Shown here piece by piece: positions 36,077 through 45,111 of a DNA stretch of 64,000 nucleotides. The position numbers and the translations under genes were made by a program. Source of the stretch: Lachnoclostridium sp. An14 (GTDB lineage Bacteria; Bacillota; Clostridia; Lachnospirales; Lachnospiraceae); contig NZ_NFLE01000016.1 of assembly GCF_002160755.1 (NCBI RefSeq), positions 1 through 64,000 of the forward strand, written 5' to 3'. The first letter of the stretch is position 1. Each line of letters begins with the position of its first letter. The notes under the pieces are model-generated. The model worked only from the letters and a program-made list of their open reading frames with translations, ran no database searches and had not been told where the DNA came from.

Positions 36077-36754
36077 ATGATTTATATCGTGGAGGATGAC
36101 GGGAGCATCCGGGAGCTGGTGACTTATACCTTAAACAGCCAGGGGCTGGAGACGGAGGGCTTTTCCGTGCCGTCCCAGTTCTGGAAGGCCATGGGGCGGA
36201 TGAAACCGGATCTGGTGCTTTTGGACATCATGCTGCCGGAGGAGGACGGGCTGACCATTTTAAAGAAACTGCGGGCGGACAAGGATACGGAACATATCCC
36301 GGTGATCATGCTGACGGCAAAGGACGGAGAGTATGACACGGTGATCAGCCTGGACAGCGGGGCGGACGACTACATTGCCAAGCCGTTTCGGATGATGGAG
36401 CTCATCTCCCGGATCCGGGCGGTGATGCGCCGGTCGAAACGGCGGGAGGAACAGATGGAGGAGTACCGGGTGGGAGATCTTTATGTAAACCCGTCCGGCC
36501 ACATCGTCCGCGCCGGGGAGGAGACGGTCACCCTCACTCTGAAGGAGTTTGAGGTGCTCTGCCTGCTGATCCGCCATCCGGGAACGGTGTTTACCAGGGC
36601 GCAGCTTTTGGACGAGATCTGGGGCTACGAGTTTGACGGCGAGAGCCGCACCGTGGACGTCCACATCCGGACGCTGCGGCAGAAACTGGGGCCGGCAGGC
36701 GACTGCATCGAGACCATCCGCGGGGTGGGCTATAAGATCGACAGCGGAAAATAG
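36077..36754 (+). CDS. OmpR/PhoB-type response regulator, orphan
   Basis: The 225-residue protein has a receiver (ED pair at residues 6-7, phospho-acceptor Asp50 in LLDIMLPEEDG, AKPFR loop) and a winged helix (TLTLKEFEVLCLLIRHPG, RTVDVHIRTLRQKLG). The ATG at 36077 has AAGGAG 8 bp upstream; the earlier ATG at 36071 overlaps that site. No kinase gene adjoins it: downstream lies a repeat pair and then rpmG. Confidence 0.92.
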   Translation: MIYIVEDDGSIRELVTYTLNSQGLETEGFSVPSQFWKAMGRMKPDLVLLDIMLPEEDGLTILKKLRADKDTEHIPVIMLTAKDGEYDTVISLDSGADDYIAKPFRMMELISRIRAVMRRSKRREEQMEEYRVGDLYVNPSGHIVRAGEETVTLTLKEFEVLCLLIRHPGTVFTRAQLLDEIWGYEFDGESRTVDVHIRTLRQKLGPAGDCIETIRGVGYKIDSGK

Positions 36755-36800
36755 AAGGGGATTCATACGGGGAAACGGGCGGCGCGGCCTGTTTCCCTTT

Positions 36801-36993
36801 TTATGTAGGAGGAAACTGCGCCCCCTATACCGTAAAAGCTTCCGGCGGGATGCGCACACTTTTTTATTTAACAGGAAACTTCGTTTCCTGTTAAATAAAA
36901 ATGCTCCGCAAGGAGGCGCACTTCGCGCAAAGGAAAATGGCTGCTGGCGCAGCCGCGCTCCGGCGCAAGTGTGCGCCAAGCGCACACTTTTTT
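36801..36993 (+). repeat. Tandem intergenic repeat: truncated type 1 plus complete type 2
   Basis: The first unit (36801-36864: TAGGAGGAAACTGCGCCCCC, AAAGCTTCCGGCGGGA, GCGCACACTTTTTT) is internally deleted. The second (36865-36993) is complete: palindrome TATTTAACAGGAAAC/GTTTCCTGTTAAATA (36865-36897); CTCC-GCAA-GGAG (36904-36915); GGCTGC-TGGC-GCAGCC (36939-36954); GCGC-TCCG-GCGC (36955-36966); GTGTGCGC-CAA-GCGCACAC (36969-36987); then six Ts. It sits 3' of the response regulator and would act as its terminator. Confidence 0.85.
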
Positions 36994-37055
36994 GTTGACG
37001 CGGAAAAATCTCGGAAAAATCCCGGGAAAACCGGCAGCAAACCGCAAAAAACGGC

Positions 37056-37084
37056 TTGACGGCCCCTTATATTTGTGATATAGT
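37056..37084 (+). promoter_or_regulatory. Promoter of the rpmG-secE-nusG-rplK-rplA operon
   Basis: TTGACG (37056-37061) and TATAGT (37079-37084) are separated by 17 bp, about 90 bp before rpmG. Confidence 0.75.
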
Positions 37085-37175
37085 GGACGGGCGAATGGAA
37101 GCTATAGGTCTTTTTTTTATGCTCAAAAATAGAAGAAGGACCGCAAATCAAAAAAATTACGTGGAGGTGGAAGTT

Positions 37176-37325
37176 GTGCGTACAAAAATCACACTGGCGT
37201 GTACGGAATGCAAACAGCGCAATTACAACATGACCAAAGACAAAAAGACTCATCCGGACAGAATGGAGACCAAGAAGTATTGTAGATTCTGTAAGAGACA
37301 TACTTTACACAAGGAAACCAAATAA
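37176..37325 (+). CDS. rpmG: 50S ribosomal protein L33
   Basis: The 49-residue protein starts at a GTG (37176) with GGAGGTGG 5 bp upstream and reads [17 protein letters not shown], ending [14 protein letters not shown]. Both CxxC pairs are present, so it is the zinc-binding (C+) form. An ATG-started longer frame from 37056 runs through the promoter and is not real. rpmG before secE-nusG is the usual Firmicutes order. Confidence 0.95.
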   Translation: MRTKITLACTECKQRNYNMTKDKKTHPDRMETKKYCRFCKRHTLHKETK

Positions 37326-37350
37326 CCTGTTTTAGTAAAGGACGTGAATT

Positions 37351-37557
37351 ATGGGAGATACAACGAAAAATGAGCAGGCTGGGAAAAAGAGCTTCATCAA
37401 GGGCATAAAGGCCGAGTACAACAAGATCGTATGGCCTTCCAAGGACACCGTGACGAAGCAGACCATCGCCGTTCTGGTATCGACGATAGCGTTAGGCCTG
37501 GTGATCACGGCATTGGATCTGATCATCAGACTGGGACTTGATGTTATATTAGGATAA
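37351..37557 (+). CDS. secE: Preprotein translocase subunit SecE
   Basis: The 68-residue protein has a short cytosolic amphipathic part (KSFIKGIKAEYNKIVWPSKDTVTKQT, the SecE signature) and a single C-terminal membrane segment. It is part of the SecYEG channel. It lies 25 bp after rpmG. Confidence 0.93.
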   Translation: MGDTTKNEQAGKKSFIKGIKAEYNKIVWPSKDTVTKQTIAVLVSTIALGLVITALDLIIRLGLDVILG

Positions 37558-37572
37558 GCGAGGGTGAGAAAT

Positions 37573-38094
37573 ATGGCAGAAGCGCATTGGTACGTGGTCC
37601 ATACTTATTCAGGCTACGAGAACAAGGTGAAGGTCGATATTGAAAAGACGATTGAGAACCGTGGACTTCAGGATCAGATCCTGGAGGTCTCCGTCCCCAT
37701 GCAGTCCGTTGTGGAGTTAAAGAACGGCGTGGAGAAGAAGGCCGACAAGAAGATGTTCCCCGGCTACGTTCTCATCAACATGGTAATGAATGACGACACC
37801 TGGTACGTTGTACGAAATACACGTGGAGTGACAGGCTTTGTTGGTCCGGGATCCAAACCGGTGCCCCTCTCTGAGGAGGAGATGGCCAGTTTAGGATTCA
37901 AAGGTGAGGATGTGGATGTCCAGATTGATTACGCGGTAGGCGATATGATCGTGGTAACCGCGGGGGCTTGGAAGGATACCGTAGGATCCATCAAGTCCAT
38001 CAATGAGACGAAGAAGACCATTACAATCAATGTTGAGATGTTTGGCCGTGAGACCCCGGTCGAGCTGAGCTTTACGGAAGTAAAGAAGATGTAA
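37573..38094 (+). CDS. nusG: Transcription termination/antitermination factor NusG
   Basis: The 173-residue protein has an NGN domain (HWYVVHTYSGYENKVKVDIEK, then WYVVRNTRGVTGFVG) that binds RNA polymerase and a C-terminal KOW domain (VGDMIVVTAGAWKDTVGSI). The ATG at 37573 is preferred over a GTG at 37564, which lies within the ribosome-binding region. Confidence 0.96.
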   Translation: MAEAHWYVVHTYSGYENKVKVDIEKTIENRGLQDQILEVSVPMQSVVELKNGVEKKADKKMFPGYVLINMVMNDDTWYVVRNTRGVTGFVGPGSKPVPLSEEEMASLGFKGEDVDVQIDYAVGDMIVVTAGAWKDTVGSIKSINETKKTITINVEMFGRETPVELSFTEVKKM

Positions 38095-38124
38095 CAAGAT
38101 CGGCGCTTTGGCTGTGAAGCGCTG

Positions 38125-38152
38125 GTGGGAGGGAAATCCCCGACAATACCAC
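38125..38152 (+). promoter_or_regulatory. Candidate L1-binding mRNA hairpin before rplK
   Basis: GTGG-(G/A)-GGG-AAAT-CCC-CGACAATA-CCAC folds as an outer GTGG/CCAC helix and inner GGG/CCC helix, with an asymmetric CGACAATA internal loop. The same element recurs before rplA at 38633. L1 is known to repress this operon by binding an mRNA mimic of its rRNA site, so this is the likely site. Confidence 0.55.
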
Positions 38153-38174
38153 ATTATTTAGGAGGTGCCTAATT

Positions 38175-38600
38175 ATGGCAAAGAAAGTAACAGGTTATAT
38201 TAAACTGCAGATCCCGGCTGGAAAGGCTACGCCGGCTCCGCCTGTTGGTCCCGCACTTGGACAGCACGGCGTAAACATTGTACAGTTCACGAAAGAGTTC
38301 AACGCGAGAACGGCTGACCAGGGCGACCTGATCATCCCCGTTGTTATCACTGTATACGCTGACAGAAGCTTTAGCTTTATCACCAAGACTCCGCCGGCTG
38401 CCGTTTTGTTAAAGAAGGCCTGCAAGCTGAAATCCGGCTCCGCGACCCCGAACAAGACGAAGGTAGCCACCATTTCCAGGGCTGAGGTTCAGAAGATCGC
38501 TGAGTTAAAGATGCCTGACTTAAATGCTGCAAGCATCGAGGCTGCTACCAGCATGATCGCCGGTACCGCGAGAAGCATGGGTATCGTAGTAGAGGACTAA
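38175..38600 (+). CDS. rplK: 50S ribosomal protein L11
   Basis: The 141-residue protein matches L11 throughout: [26 protein letters not shown] at the N-terminus, [12 protein letters not shown], and the rRNA-binding C-domain ending [21 protein letters not shown] precedes the ATG. Confidence 0.98.
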   Translation: MAKKVTGYIKLQIPAGKATPAPPVGPALGQHGVNIVQFTKEFNARTADQGDLIIPVVITVYADRSFSFITKTPPAAVLLKKACKLKSGSATPNKTKVATISRAEVQKIAELKMPDLNAASIEAATSMIAGTARSMGIVVED

Positions 38601-38632
38601 TTGCCCCATTTGGGAAATGGAGCATGAAACAC

Positions 38633-38661
38633 GTGGGAGGGAGAACTCCCGACAATACCAC
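38633..38661 (+). promoter_or_regulatory. Second candidate L1-binding mRNA hairpin, before rplA
   Basis: GTGGGAGGG-AGAA-CTCCC-GACAATACCAC repeats the fold and the GACAATACCAC loop of the element at 38125. Its 3' side ends 4 bp before the AGGAGG of rplA, so protein binding could block L1 translation directly. Confidence 0.55.
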
Positions 38662-38679
38662 TAGGAGGTTTATTTAGAA

Positions 38680-39375
38680 ATGAAAAGAGGAAAAAGATAT
38701 ATTGAGGCTGCGAAAACCGTAGACCGCACGAATCTTTACGACGTGCCGGAGGCAATCGCTCTTGTAAAAAAGAACGCCGGCGCAAAATTTGACGAAACCA
38801 TCGAGGCTCACTTAAGAACCGGCTGTGACGGACGTCACGCTGACCAGCAGATCCGCGGCGCTGTTGTACTGCCCCACGGAACTGGTAAGACCGTTCGTAT
38901 CCTGGTATTCGCGAAGGGACCGAAGGCTGACGAGGCTCAGGCTGCAGGCGCTGACTACGTTGGAGCTGAGGAGCTGATCCCGAAGATCCAGAACGAGGGA
39001 TGGCTGGACTTTGACGTAGTAGTAGCTACTCCGGACATGATGGGCGTTGTAGGCCGTCTGGGTCGTGTACTTGGACCGAAGGGCTTAATGCCGAACCCGA
39101 AGGCCGGCACCGTTACCATGGACGTTACCAAGGCGATCAACGAGATCAAAGCCGGTAAGATTGAGTACAGACTCGATAAGACCAATATTATCCACGTGCC
39201 AGTTGGAAAGGCTTCCTTTACCGAGGAGCAGTTAGCGGACAACTTCCAGACGCTTATGGATGCGATCATCAAGGCCAGACCCAGCACCGTTAAGGGCGCT
39301 TACTTAAAGAGCGTAACCCTGACCTCTACCATGGGACCGGGCGTGAAATTAAATGTTGCAAAGCTGAGCAACTAA
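38680..39375 (+). CDS. rplA: 50S ribosomal protein L1
   Basis: The 231-residue protein has the L1 sequence signature ([21 protein letters not shown] near residue 125) and the N-terminal [13 protein letters not shown] segment. It is a structural rRNA-binding protein and translational repressor of its own operon. It is the last gene of the operon: a terminator follows and rplJ-rplL are not next to it. Confidence 0.98.
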   Translation: MKRGKRYIEAAKTVDRTNLYDVPEAIALVKKNAGAKFDETIEAHLRTGCDGRHADQQIRGAVVLPHGTGKTVRILVFAKGPKADEAQAAGADYVGAEELIPKIQNEGWLDFDVVVATPDMMGVVGRLGRVLGPKGLMPNPKAGTVTMDVTKAINEIKAGKIEYRLDKTNIIHVPVGKASFTEEQLADNFQTLMDAIIKARPSTVKGAYLKSVTLTSTMGPGVKLNVAKLSN

Positions 39376-39403
39376 TTTCTGATCCATCTGTGAATAGAAT
39401 ATG

Positions 39404-39440
39404 AAAACAGGCCGGGCGGGTGTGCGCCTGGCCTGTTTTT
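39404..39440 (+). terminator. Terminator after rplA
   Basis: AAAACAGGCCGGGCG pairs with CGCCTGGCCTGTTTT (one wobble/bulge), followed by Ts ending at 39440. Confidence 0.9.
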
Positions 39441-39609
39441 CAATATGTTCATGACAGAGGCCGCCCTTCCCCGTGACGCAGCCTCGGCGCTCATCCCATT
39501 TTCCTATTTTTCCTGTCACATCGCTTTTTCCGCGAATACCCCATTGAAAAATCCGGCAGAATACTTCAGAAGAACGGCGTATGAGCCGCCGAAAAAATAT
39601 TTCCTGATT

Positions 39610-39636
39610 TTAGCACTCAACTATTGACAGTGCTAA
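39610..39636 (+). promoter_or_regulatory. CIRCE operator (HrcA site) and promoter of clpB
   Basis: TTAGCACTC-N9-CAGTGCTAA differs by one base from the CIRCE consensus TTAGCACTC-N9-GAGTGCTAA. Its right half contains TTGACA (39624-39629), with TATGTT 17 bp downstream as the likely -10. HrcA binding would therefore cover the -35. The HrcA gene is not in the window. Confidence 0.85.
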
Positions 39637-39690
39637 CAAATTGTGATATGTTATAGTACGAATAGAACAGAGACAAAAGGAGGCGTTGTC

Positions 39691-42282
39691 ATGAATATCA
39701 ACAAGTTTACTCAGAAATCTCTGGAAGCAGTCCAGAACTGCGAAAAACTGGCGTATGAGCATGGAAATCAGCAGATCGAGCAGGAGCATTTGCTGTTAAG
39801 CCTGCTGACGATAGAGGACAGTCTGATTTTAAAACTGGTGACGAAGATGGGCATTTCCGGGGAGATGTTTGCGAATGAGGCCAGGCAGAACGTGGAAAAG
39901 CTGACGAAGGTGAGCGGTTCCGGCCAGGTTTACGTGAGCAATGACCTGAACAAGGTGCTGGTCAGCGCGGAGGACGAGGCGAAGGCCATGGGCGACGAGT
40001 ACGTTTCCGTGGAGCATTTGTTCCTGGCCATGATCCGCCAGCCCGACCGGATCATGAAGGAAATGTTCCGCCAGTACGGGATCACAAGAGAGACCTTTCT
40101 CCAGGCCCTGTCCACCGTGCGGGGCAACCAGCGGGTGGTGAGCGACAATCCGGAGGCCACCTATGATACCCTGGAAAAGTACGGCTACGACCTGGTAGAG
40201 CGGGCCAGAGAGCAGAAACTGGATCCTGTCATCGGCCGGGACAGCGAGATCCGAAACGTAGTACGGATCCTTTCCAGAAAGACGAAGAACAACCCGGTTT
40301 TAATCGGCGAACCCGGCGTGGGAAAGACAGCTGTGGTGGAGGGCCTGGCCCAGAGAATCGTCCGCGGCGACGTGCCGGAGGGACTGAAGGACCGGAAACT
40401 CTTTGCTCTGGATATGGGCGCCCTGATCGCGGGAGCCAAGTACCGGGGCGAGTTTGAGGAGCGGCTGAAAGCCGTTCTGGAGGAAGTGAAAAAGAGCGAG
40501 GGACAGATCATTCTGTTCATCGACGAGCTGCACAACATCGTGGGCGCCGGACGGACGGAAGGCTCCATGGACGCCGGAAACCTGTTAAAGCCCATGCTGG
40601 CCAGAGGAGAGCTCCACTGCATCGGAGCCACCACCCTGGACGAATACCGGAAATATATTGAAAAGGACGCGGCCCTGGAGCGCCGTTTCCAGCCGGTGTT
40701 AGTGGATCAGCCCACGGTGGAGGACACCATTTCCATTCTCCGGGGCTTAAAAGAGCGGTACGAGGTGTACCACGGCGTGAAAATCACCGACTCCGCCCTG
40801 GTGTCGGCGGCGGTGCTGTCCGACCGCTATATCACCGACCGTTTCCTGCCGGATAAGGCCATTGACCTGGTGGATGAGGCCTGCGCTCTGATCAAGACGG
40901 AGCTGGATTCCATGCCCACGGAGCTGGATGAGCTTTCCAGAAAGATTATGCAGATGGAGATCGAGGAAGCAGCCTTAAAGAAGGAAACGGACCATTTGAG
41001 CAAGGAGCGCCTGGCGGATCTGCAGAAGGAGCTGGCAGAGCTCCACGACCAGTTTGCCGGCAAGAAGGCCCAGTGGGAGAACGAAAAGGCGTCTGTGGAT
41101 AAGCTTTCGGCCCTGCGGGAGGAGATCGAGCAGGTGAACCGGGACATTCAGGAGGCCCAGAGGCGGTACGATTTGAATAAAGCGGCGGAGCTGCAGTACG
41201 GCCGCCTGCCTCAGCTGCAAAAACAGCTGGAACAGGAGGAGGAAAAGGTCAAAAATGAGGATTTGAGCCTGGTTCACGAGAGCGTGACGGAGGACGAGAT
41301 CGCCAGGATTGTTTCCAAGTGGACGAATATCCCGGTGGCAAAGCTGACGGAGAGCGAGCGGAGCAAGACCCTGCATCTGGATGAGCTGCTCCACAAGCGG
41401 GTAGTTGGCCAGGACGAGGGCGTGGAAAAGGTGACGGAGGCCATTATCCGCTCCAAGGCGGGTATCAAGGATCCCACCAAGCCCATCGGTTCCTTCCTGT
41501 TCTTAGGCCCCACCGGTGTGGGCAAAACGGAGCTTGCCAAGGCTCTGGCGGAGGCCCTGTTTGACGACGAGGGAAATATGGTCCGCATCGACATGAGCGA
41601 ATACATGGAGAAACATTCCGTTTCCCGTCTGATCGGAGCGCCGCCCGGATACGTGGGCTACGACGAGGGCGGACAGCTGACGGAGGCCGTGCGCCGCAAA
41701 CCTTATTCCGTGGTGCTGTTTGACGAGGTGGAGAAAGCCCATCCCGACGTGTTCAACGTGCTGCTCCAGGTGCTGGATGACGGCCGGATCACCGATTCCA
41801 CAGGAAAGACGGTGGACTTTAAGAACACCATCCTGATCATGACCTCCAACATCGGTTCCCAGTACCTGCTGGACGGCATCGACGAGAATGGAAACATCCG
41901 CCCGGAGGCGGAGAGCATGGTTATGAACGACCTGCGCGCCCATTTCCGCCCGGAGTTTTTAAACCGTCTGGACGAGACCATTCTCTTTAAACCGCTTACG
42001 AAGGAGAATATCGGCGGCATCATCGGCCTGCTGGTGGAGGATGTAAACCGCCGTCTGGCGGACAAGGAGCTGTCCATCGAGCTGACGGATTCCGCCAAGG
42101 CATTTATCACCGAGCAGGGCTACGACCCGGTATACGGCGCCCGCCCGCTGAAACGGTTCCTGCAGAAACACGTGGAGACCCTGGCGGCGAAGATGATCTT
42201 AAGCGACAAGGTTCATGTGGGCGACAGGATCGTGATCGACACATCGGAGGACAACAGCCGGCTGATCGGATATACGGAGTAA
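39691..42282 (+). CDS. clpB: ClpB disaggregase (HSP100 ATPase)
   Basis: ClpB works with DnaK to rescue aggregated proteins after heat stress. The 863-residue protein has a Clp N domain (residues 1-145), a first AAA+ module with Walker A GEPGVGKT and Walker [10 protein letters not shown], a coiled-coil M-domain (about 400-530, [24 protein letters not shown]), and a second AAA+ module with GPTGVGKT and a C-terminal D2-small domain. The ATG at 39691 has AAAGGAGG 7 bp upstream; the extension to 39643 would run through the promoter. CIRCE control puts it in the HrcA regulon. Confidence 0.97.
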   Translation: MNINKFTQKSLEAVQNCEKLAYEHGNQQIEQEHLLLSLLTIEDSLILKLVTKMGISGEMFANEARQNVEKLTKVSGSGQVYVSNDLNKVLVSAEDEAKAMGDEYVSVEHLFLAMIRQPDRIMKEMFRQYGITRETFLQALSTVRGNQRVVSDNPEATYDTLEKYGYDLVERAREQKLDPVIGRDSEIRNVVRILSRKTKNNPVLIGEPGVGKTAVVEGLAQRIVRGDVPEGLKDRKLFALDMGALIAGAKYRGEFEERLKAVLEEVKKSEGQIILFIDELHNIVGAGRTEGSMDAGNLLKPMLARGELHCIGATTLDEYRKYIEKDAALERRFQPVLVDQPTVEDTISILRGLKERYEVYHGVKITDSALVSAAVLSDRYITDRFLPDKAIDLVDEACALIKTELDSMPTELDELSRKIMQMEIEEAALKKETDHLSKERLADLQKELAELHDQFAGKKAQWENEKASVDKLSALREEIEQVNRDIQEAQRRYDLNKAAELQYGRLPQLQKQLEQEEEKVKNEDLSLVHESVTEDEIARIVSKWTNIPVAKLTESERSKTLHLDELLHKRVVGQDEGVEKVTEAIIRSKAGIKDPTKPIGSFLFLGPTGVGKTELAKALAEALFDDEGNMVRIDMSEYMEKHSVSRLIGAPPGYVGYDEGGQLTEAVRRKPYSVVLFDEVEKAHPDVFNVLLQVLDDGRITDSTGKTVDFKNTILIMTSNIGSQYLLDGIDENGNIRPEAESMVMNDLRAHFRPEFLNRLDETILFKPLTKENIGGIIGLLVEDVNRRLADKELSIELTDSAKAFITEQGYDPVYGARPLKRFLQKHVETLAAKMILSDKVHVGDRIVIDTSEDNSRLIGYTE

Positions 42283-42313
42283 TCCGCAATATAGGATTGA
42301 GACAGGATAGGGG

Positions 42314-42366
42314 AAAACCGGGGAGTCCGGCGCGGAATCAGGCGCCTGGAAATCCCCGGTTTTTTC
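42314..42366 (+). terminator. Terminator of clpB
   Basis: AAAACCGGGGA (42314-42324) pairs with TCCCCGGTTTT (ending about 42363) around an inner GGCGC/GCGCC hairpin, followed by Ts. Confidence 0.85.
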
Positions 42367-42371
42367 GGGTC

Positions 42372-42480
42372 AGAGGAAACGGTGTCCCCTATGACAAAAA
42401 AGTTTCCGGCGTGAGGCCTGCTCCGCGCAACGGGAAACGGCTACTGGCGCATCCGCGCTAGCTACTGCGCGCGCATTTTA
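42372..42480 (+). repeat. Diverged intergenic repeat (type 1)
   Basis: GAGGAAACGGTGTCCCCTATGACAAAAAAGTTTCC, then CTCCGCGCAACGGGAAACGG and GCTACTGGCGCATCCGCGC, align with the type 1 units at 46826 and 50616. The terminal hairpin has decayed to GCGCGCATTTT. It lies 3' of clpB in the same orientation. Confidence 0.65.
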
Positions 42481-42581
42481 TCTGAGAAAAGGGATCCTGA
42501 TTTTGAATAAAATGCCTTTTCCCTGCATACATATATGGATAGTACCGAAAATATGTGCAGAGCAGGGAGGGAAATTTCCGC

Positions 42582-42812
42582 ATGGCAAGAGGAAGAAAAT
42601 GCAGCAAAGATAAGCTGAAGGAGCGTCTGGAGGAGCTGCGGGACGCTATTGAAAAGCAGGAAGAAATGTTAGGAAAGCTGAAGGCGGAGAAAAAAGAGTG
42701 CGAAAAAGCCATCCGCAGCCTGGAGACCGACGAGCTTTTGGAGCTGATGGCGCAGAAAAATATGACGGTGGAGGATGTGAAAACCGTTATTGAAGGAGCG
42801 GGGCAGGCGTAG
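42582..42812 (+). CDS. Small charged coiled-coil protein of unknown function
   Basis: The 76-residue protein begins MARGRKCSKDKLKERLEELRD. Its residues 10-55 form a heptad-like, highly charged helix (EKQEEMLGKLKAEKKECEKAI). The C-terminal 20 residues (ELMAQKNMTVEDVKTVIEGA) resemble a short helical module. There is no signal or membrane segment. GGGAGGG precedes the ATG by about 9 bp. Not recognised; conservation would have to be shown to confirm it. It lies between two repeat clusters. Confidence 0.6.
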   Translation: MARGRKCSKDKLKERLEELRDAIEKQEEMLGKLKAEKKECEKAIRSLETDELLELMAQKNMTVEDVKTVIEGAGQA

Positions 42813-42830
42813 GAGCCGGCTCTGCTTTTT

Positions 42831-43087
42831 CTTGTTTAACAGGAAATTTCGTTTCCTGTTAAACAAGAATGCTCCGCGAGGAGGCGTACTCTGCGCAAAG
42901 GAAAATGGCTGTTTACGCAGCCGCACTCCGGCGCGAGTGTGCGCTAAGCGCACACTTTTCTATTTAACAGGAAACTCGTTTCCTGTTAAATAAGAATGCT
43001 CCGTAAGGAGGCGCACTTCGCGCAAAGGAAAATGGCTGTTTACGCAGCCGCGCTCCGGCGCGAGTGTGCGCTAAGCGCACACTTTTT
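42831..43087 (+). repeat. Tandem pair of complete intergenic repeats (type 2, type 2)
   Basis: Unit 1 (42831-42960) opens with a perfect 16-bp palindrome, CTTGTTTAACAGGAAA/TTTCCTGTTAAACAAG. Unit 2 (42961-43087) opens with TATTTAACAGGAAAC/GTTTCCTGTTAAATA. Each then has the GGAG-type hairpin, GGCTGT-TTAC-GCAGCC, a CTCC/GGCGC helix, and GTGTGCGC-TAA-GCGCACAC with a T-run. The two units differ in stem bases but keep pairing. They follow the small coiled-coil gene in the same orientation. Confidence 0.9.
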
Positions 43088-43306
43088 ATATATAGGAAAA
43101 GGAAAGGGGAGAGCGGCGAGCCTCGGAGCTGGTTCTGGAAAGGCTTTGCGGCAGATTTTTGCGGAAAATCCGCCGGAAAGTCAGCAGATAGCCCTAATGT
43201 CCCCCTTTCCCGTGGTATAATCAGATTGTCCGCCGGCCTTCCCGTCCGGCGCCGTTCCAGGCAGGTTCCTGCAAGAGTCCCCCTCAGAAAAATTCTCAGA
43301 AAGCAG
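43088..43306. other. Intergenic region before the recA promoter
   Basis: About 220 bp with no gene seen. It contains the sequence AGTCAGCAGATAGCCC and AT-rich tracts but no recognised structured element. Confidence 0.5.
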
Positions 43307-43335
43307 TTGACTTTTCCCGCCAACTATATTATGAT
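43307..43335 (+). promoter_or_regulatory. Promoter of recA
   Basis: TTGACT (43307-43312) and TATGAT (43330-43335) are separated by 17 bp. Confidence 0.75.
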
Positions 43336-43347
43336 GGTAACAGAAAC

Positions 43348-43361
43348 AGAACATTTGTTCG
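43348..43361 (+). promoter_or_regulatory. SOS (LexA/DinR) box of recA
   Basis: AGAAC-ATTT-GTTCG matches the Gram-positive SOS consensus CGAAC-N4-GTTCG at all but the first base. It lies between the -10 and the ribosome-binding site, so LexA bound there would block transcription. Confidence 0.8.
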
Positions 43362-43374
43362 CATGGAGGGCTTT

Positions 43375-44439
43375 ATGAATAAAGATGATAAATTGAAGGC
43401 GCTAGACGCCGCGCTGACACAGATTGAGAAGGCATATGGAAAAGGTTCCGTGATGAAACTGGGAGATTCCAGTGCCAATATGAATATTGAGACGGTGCCC
43501 ACCGGCTCCCTGAGCCTGGACATTGCCTTGGGACTGGGCGGAGTTCCCAAGGGAAGGATTGTGGAGATCTACGGGCCTGAGTCCAGCGGTAAGACCACTG
43601 TGGCCCTGCACATGGTGGCAGAGGTGCAGAAACGGGGCGGGATCGCCGGCTTTATCGACGCCGAGCACGCCCTGGATCCGGTATACGCGAAAAATATCGG
43701 CGTAGACATTGACAATCTCTACATCTCCCAGCCGGACAACGGAGAGCAGGCGCTGGAGATCACGGAGACCATGGTGCGCTCCGGGGCTGTGGATATTGTG
43801 ATCGTGGACTCCGTGGCGGCCCTGGTGCCGAAGGCGGAGATCGACGGCGAGATGGGAGATTCCCACGTGGGCCTTCAGGCCAGACTGATGTCCCAGGCCC
43901 TGAGAAAGCTGACGGCGGCCATCAGCCGGTCCAACTGTATTGTAATCTTTATCAACCAGCTTCGTGAGAAGGTAGGCGTGATGTTTGGAAATCCGGAGAC
44001 CACCACAGGCGGACGGGCCCTGAAATTCTACTCCTCCGTCCGTATGGATGTGCGCCGCACAGAGACACTCAAACAGGGCGGCGAGATGATCGGAAACCAC
44101 GTACGTGTCAAGGTGGTAAAGAATAAGATTGCGCCCCCCTTCAAGGAGGCGGAGTTTGACATCATGTTCGGAAAAGGCATTTCCAAGGAAGGAGATGTGC
44201 TGGATCTGGCGGTGAAGGAGAATATTGTGGAGAAAAGCGGCGCGTGGTACGCCTACAATGGAGCGAAGATCGGCCAGGGCCGGGAAAACGCCAAGATCTA
44301 CCTGGCGGACAATCCGGCGATCTGTGAGGAGATTGAGCACAAGGTGCGGGTACGCTACGGGCTGGAGCCGGATACGGAGGAGACCCACGACGGAGCGGGA
44401 CAGACCATTCTGCCCCTGACGGAGAACAAGGAAAACTAA
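43375..44439 (+). CDS. recA: RecA recombinase
   Basis: RecA forms the strand-exchange filament and triggers LexA self-cleavage. The 354-residue protein has Walker [10 protein letters not shown], the L2 region [31 protein letters not shown] and the acidic C-terminal tail. The ATG at 43375 has GGAGGG 4 bp upstream; the ATG at 43363 lies beside the SOS box and is less likely. recX follows after 19 bp. Confidence 0.97.
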   Translation: MNKDDKLKALDAALTQIEKAYGKGSVMKLGDSSANMNIETVPTGSLSLDIALGLGGVPKGRIVEIYGPESSGKTTVALHMVAEVQKRGGIAGFIDAEHALDPVYAKNIGVDIDNLYISQPDNGEQALEITETMVRSGAVDIVIVDSVAALVPKAEIDGEMGDSHVGLQARLMSQALRKLTAAISRSNCIVIFINQLREKVGVMFGNPETTTGGRALKFYSSVRMDVRRTETLKQGGEMIGNHVRVKVVKNKIAPPFKEAEFDIMFGKGISKEGDVLDLAVKENIVEKSGAWYAYNGAKIGQGRENAKIYLADNPAICEEIEHKVRVRYGLEPDTEETHDGAGQTILPLTENKEN

Positions 44440-44458
44440 GAAAAGCGAGGTCCTGCGG

Positions 44459-45058
44459 ATGCAGATTGTATCGGTAGAGCCGTTGGATAAAAGAAGGAGC
44501 AAGGTCCTCACTGACGAGGGCCTTGCCTTCCCTTTATATAACGGAGAGCTGGAAACCTACGGGCTCAGAGAGGGACAGGAGCTGCCCGGCTCCGTCTATG
44601 AGGAGATTTTGCGGACGGTGCTCTGCCCCAGAGCGAAGGAGCGCCTTCTCCACCTTCTGAAGATGTCGGATAAGACGGAAACGGAGCTGCGCCGCAGGCT
44701 GCGGGACGGGGGCTACCCTTCAGAGGCGGTGGAGGAAGCGATCGCCTACGGGAAACGGTATCGCTACGTCGATGACAGGCGTTACACAGAGAATTACGTG
44801 GCCTCTGCCGCGGCGGGAAAGAGCCGCCGCCGGATCGAGGCGGAGCTGGCGGGAAAGGGAATTTCCAGGGAGTTGGCGGAGGCCTGTCTGGCGGAGACGG
44901 AGATCGACGAGGCGGGGCAGATAGAGCGCCTGCTGCAAAAAAGAGGCTATGACAGGGAGACGGCGGATTTGAAGGAACAGCAGAAAACTATGGCATATCT
45001 TTCAAGACGAGGTTTTTCTTACGAGGCGATACTTGACATCATGCACAAAAAAGATTAA
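44459..45058 (+). CDS. recX: RecA modulator RecX
   Basis: The 199-residue protein has the RecX three-helix repeats: LLKMSDKTETELRRRLRDGGYPSEAVEEAIAYGKRYRYVDDRRYTENYV, then RRRIEAELAGKGISRELAEACL. RecX binds the RecA filament and limits or tunes its activity. The N-terminal 50 residues (IVSVEPLDKRRSKVLTDEGLAFPLYNGE) match the RecX N-domain of Firmicutes. It is cotranscribed with recA, and its 3' end contains the rny promoter. Confidence 0.92.
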   Translation: MQIVSVEPLDKRRSKVLTDEGLAFPLYNGELETYGLREGQELPGSVYEEILRTVLCPRAKERLLHLLKMSDKTETELRRRLRDGGYPSEAVEEAIAYGKRYRYVDDRRYTENYVASAAAGKSRRRIEAELAGKGISRELAEACLAETEIDEAGQIERLLQKRGYDRETADLKEQQKTMAYLSRRGFSYEAILDIMHKKD

Positions 45059-45061
45059 AAT
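45033..45061 (+). promoter_or_regulatory. Promoter of rny inside the recX 3' end
   Basis: TTGACA (45033-45038) and TAAAAT (45056-45061) are separated by 17 bp, and a TATAAT follows directly. This lies 50 bp before the rny GTG. Confidence 0.7.
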
Positions 45062-45111
45062 TATAATGTTGTATTACTCGTACAATGAAAACTAAATAAG
45101 GAGGTGCTCCT

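Noticed and set aside
36931-36993. Small reading frame inside the repeats beginning AGGAAAATGG (MAAGAAALRRKC...)
   Set aside because: The frame is open in several copies, but changes between copies preserve hairpin pairing rather than amino acids and the start codon is lost in some units.
39445-39627. 60-codon frame before clpB
   Set aside because: It overlaps the CIRCE/promoter region and has no ribosome-binding site.
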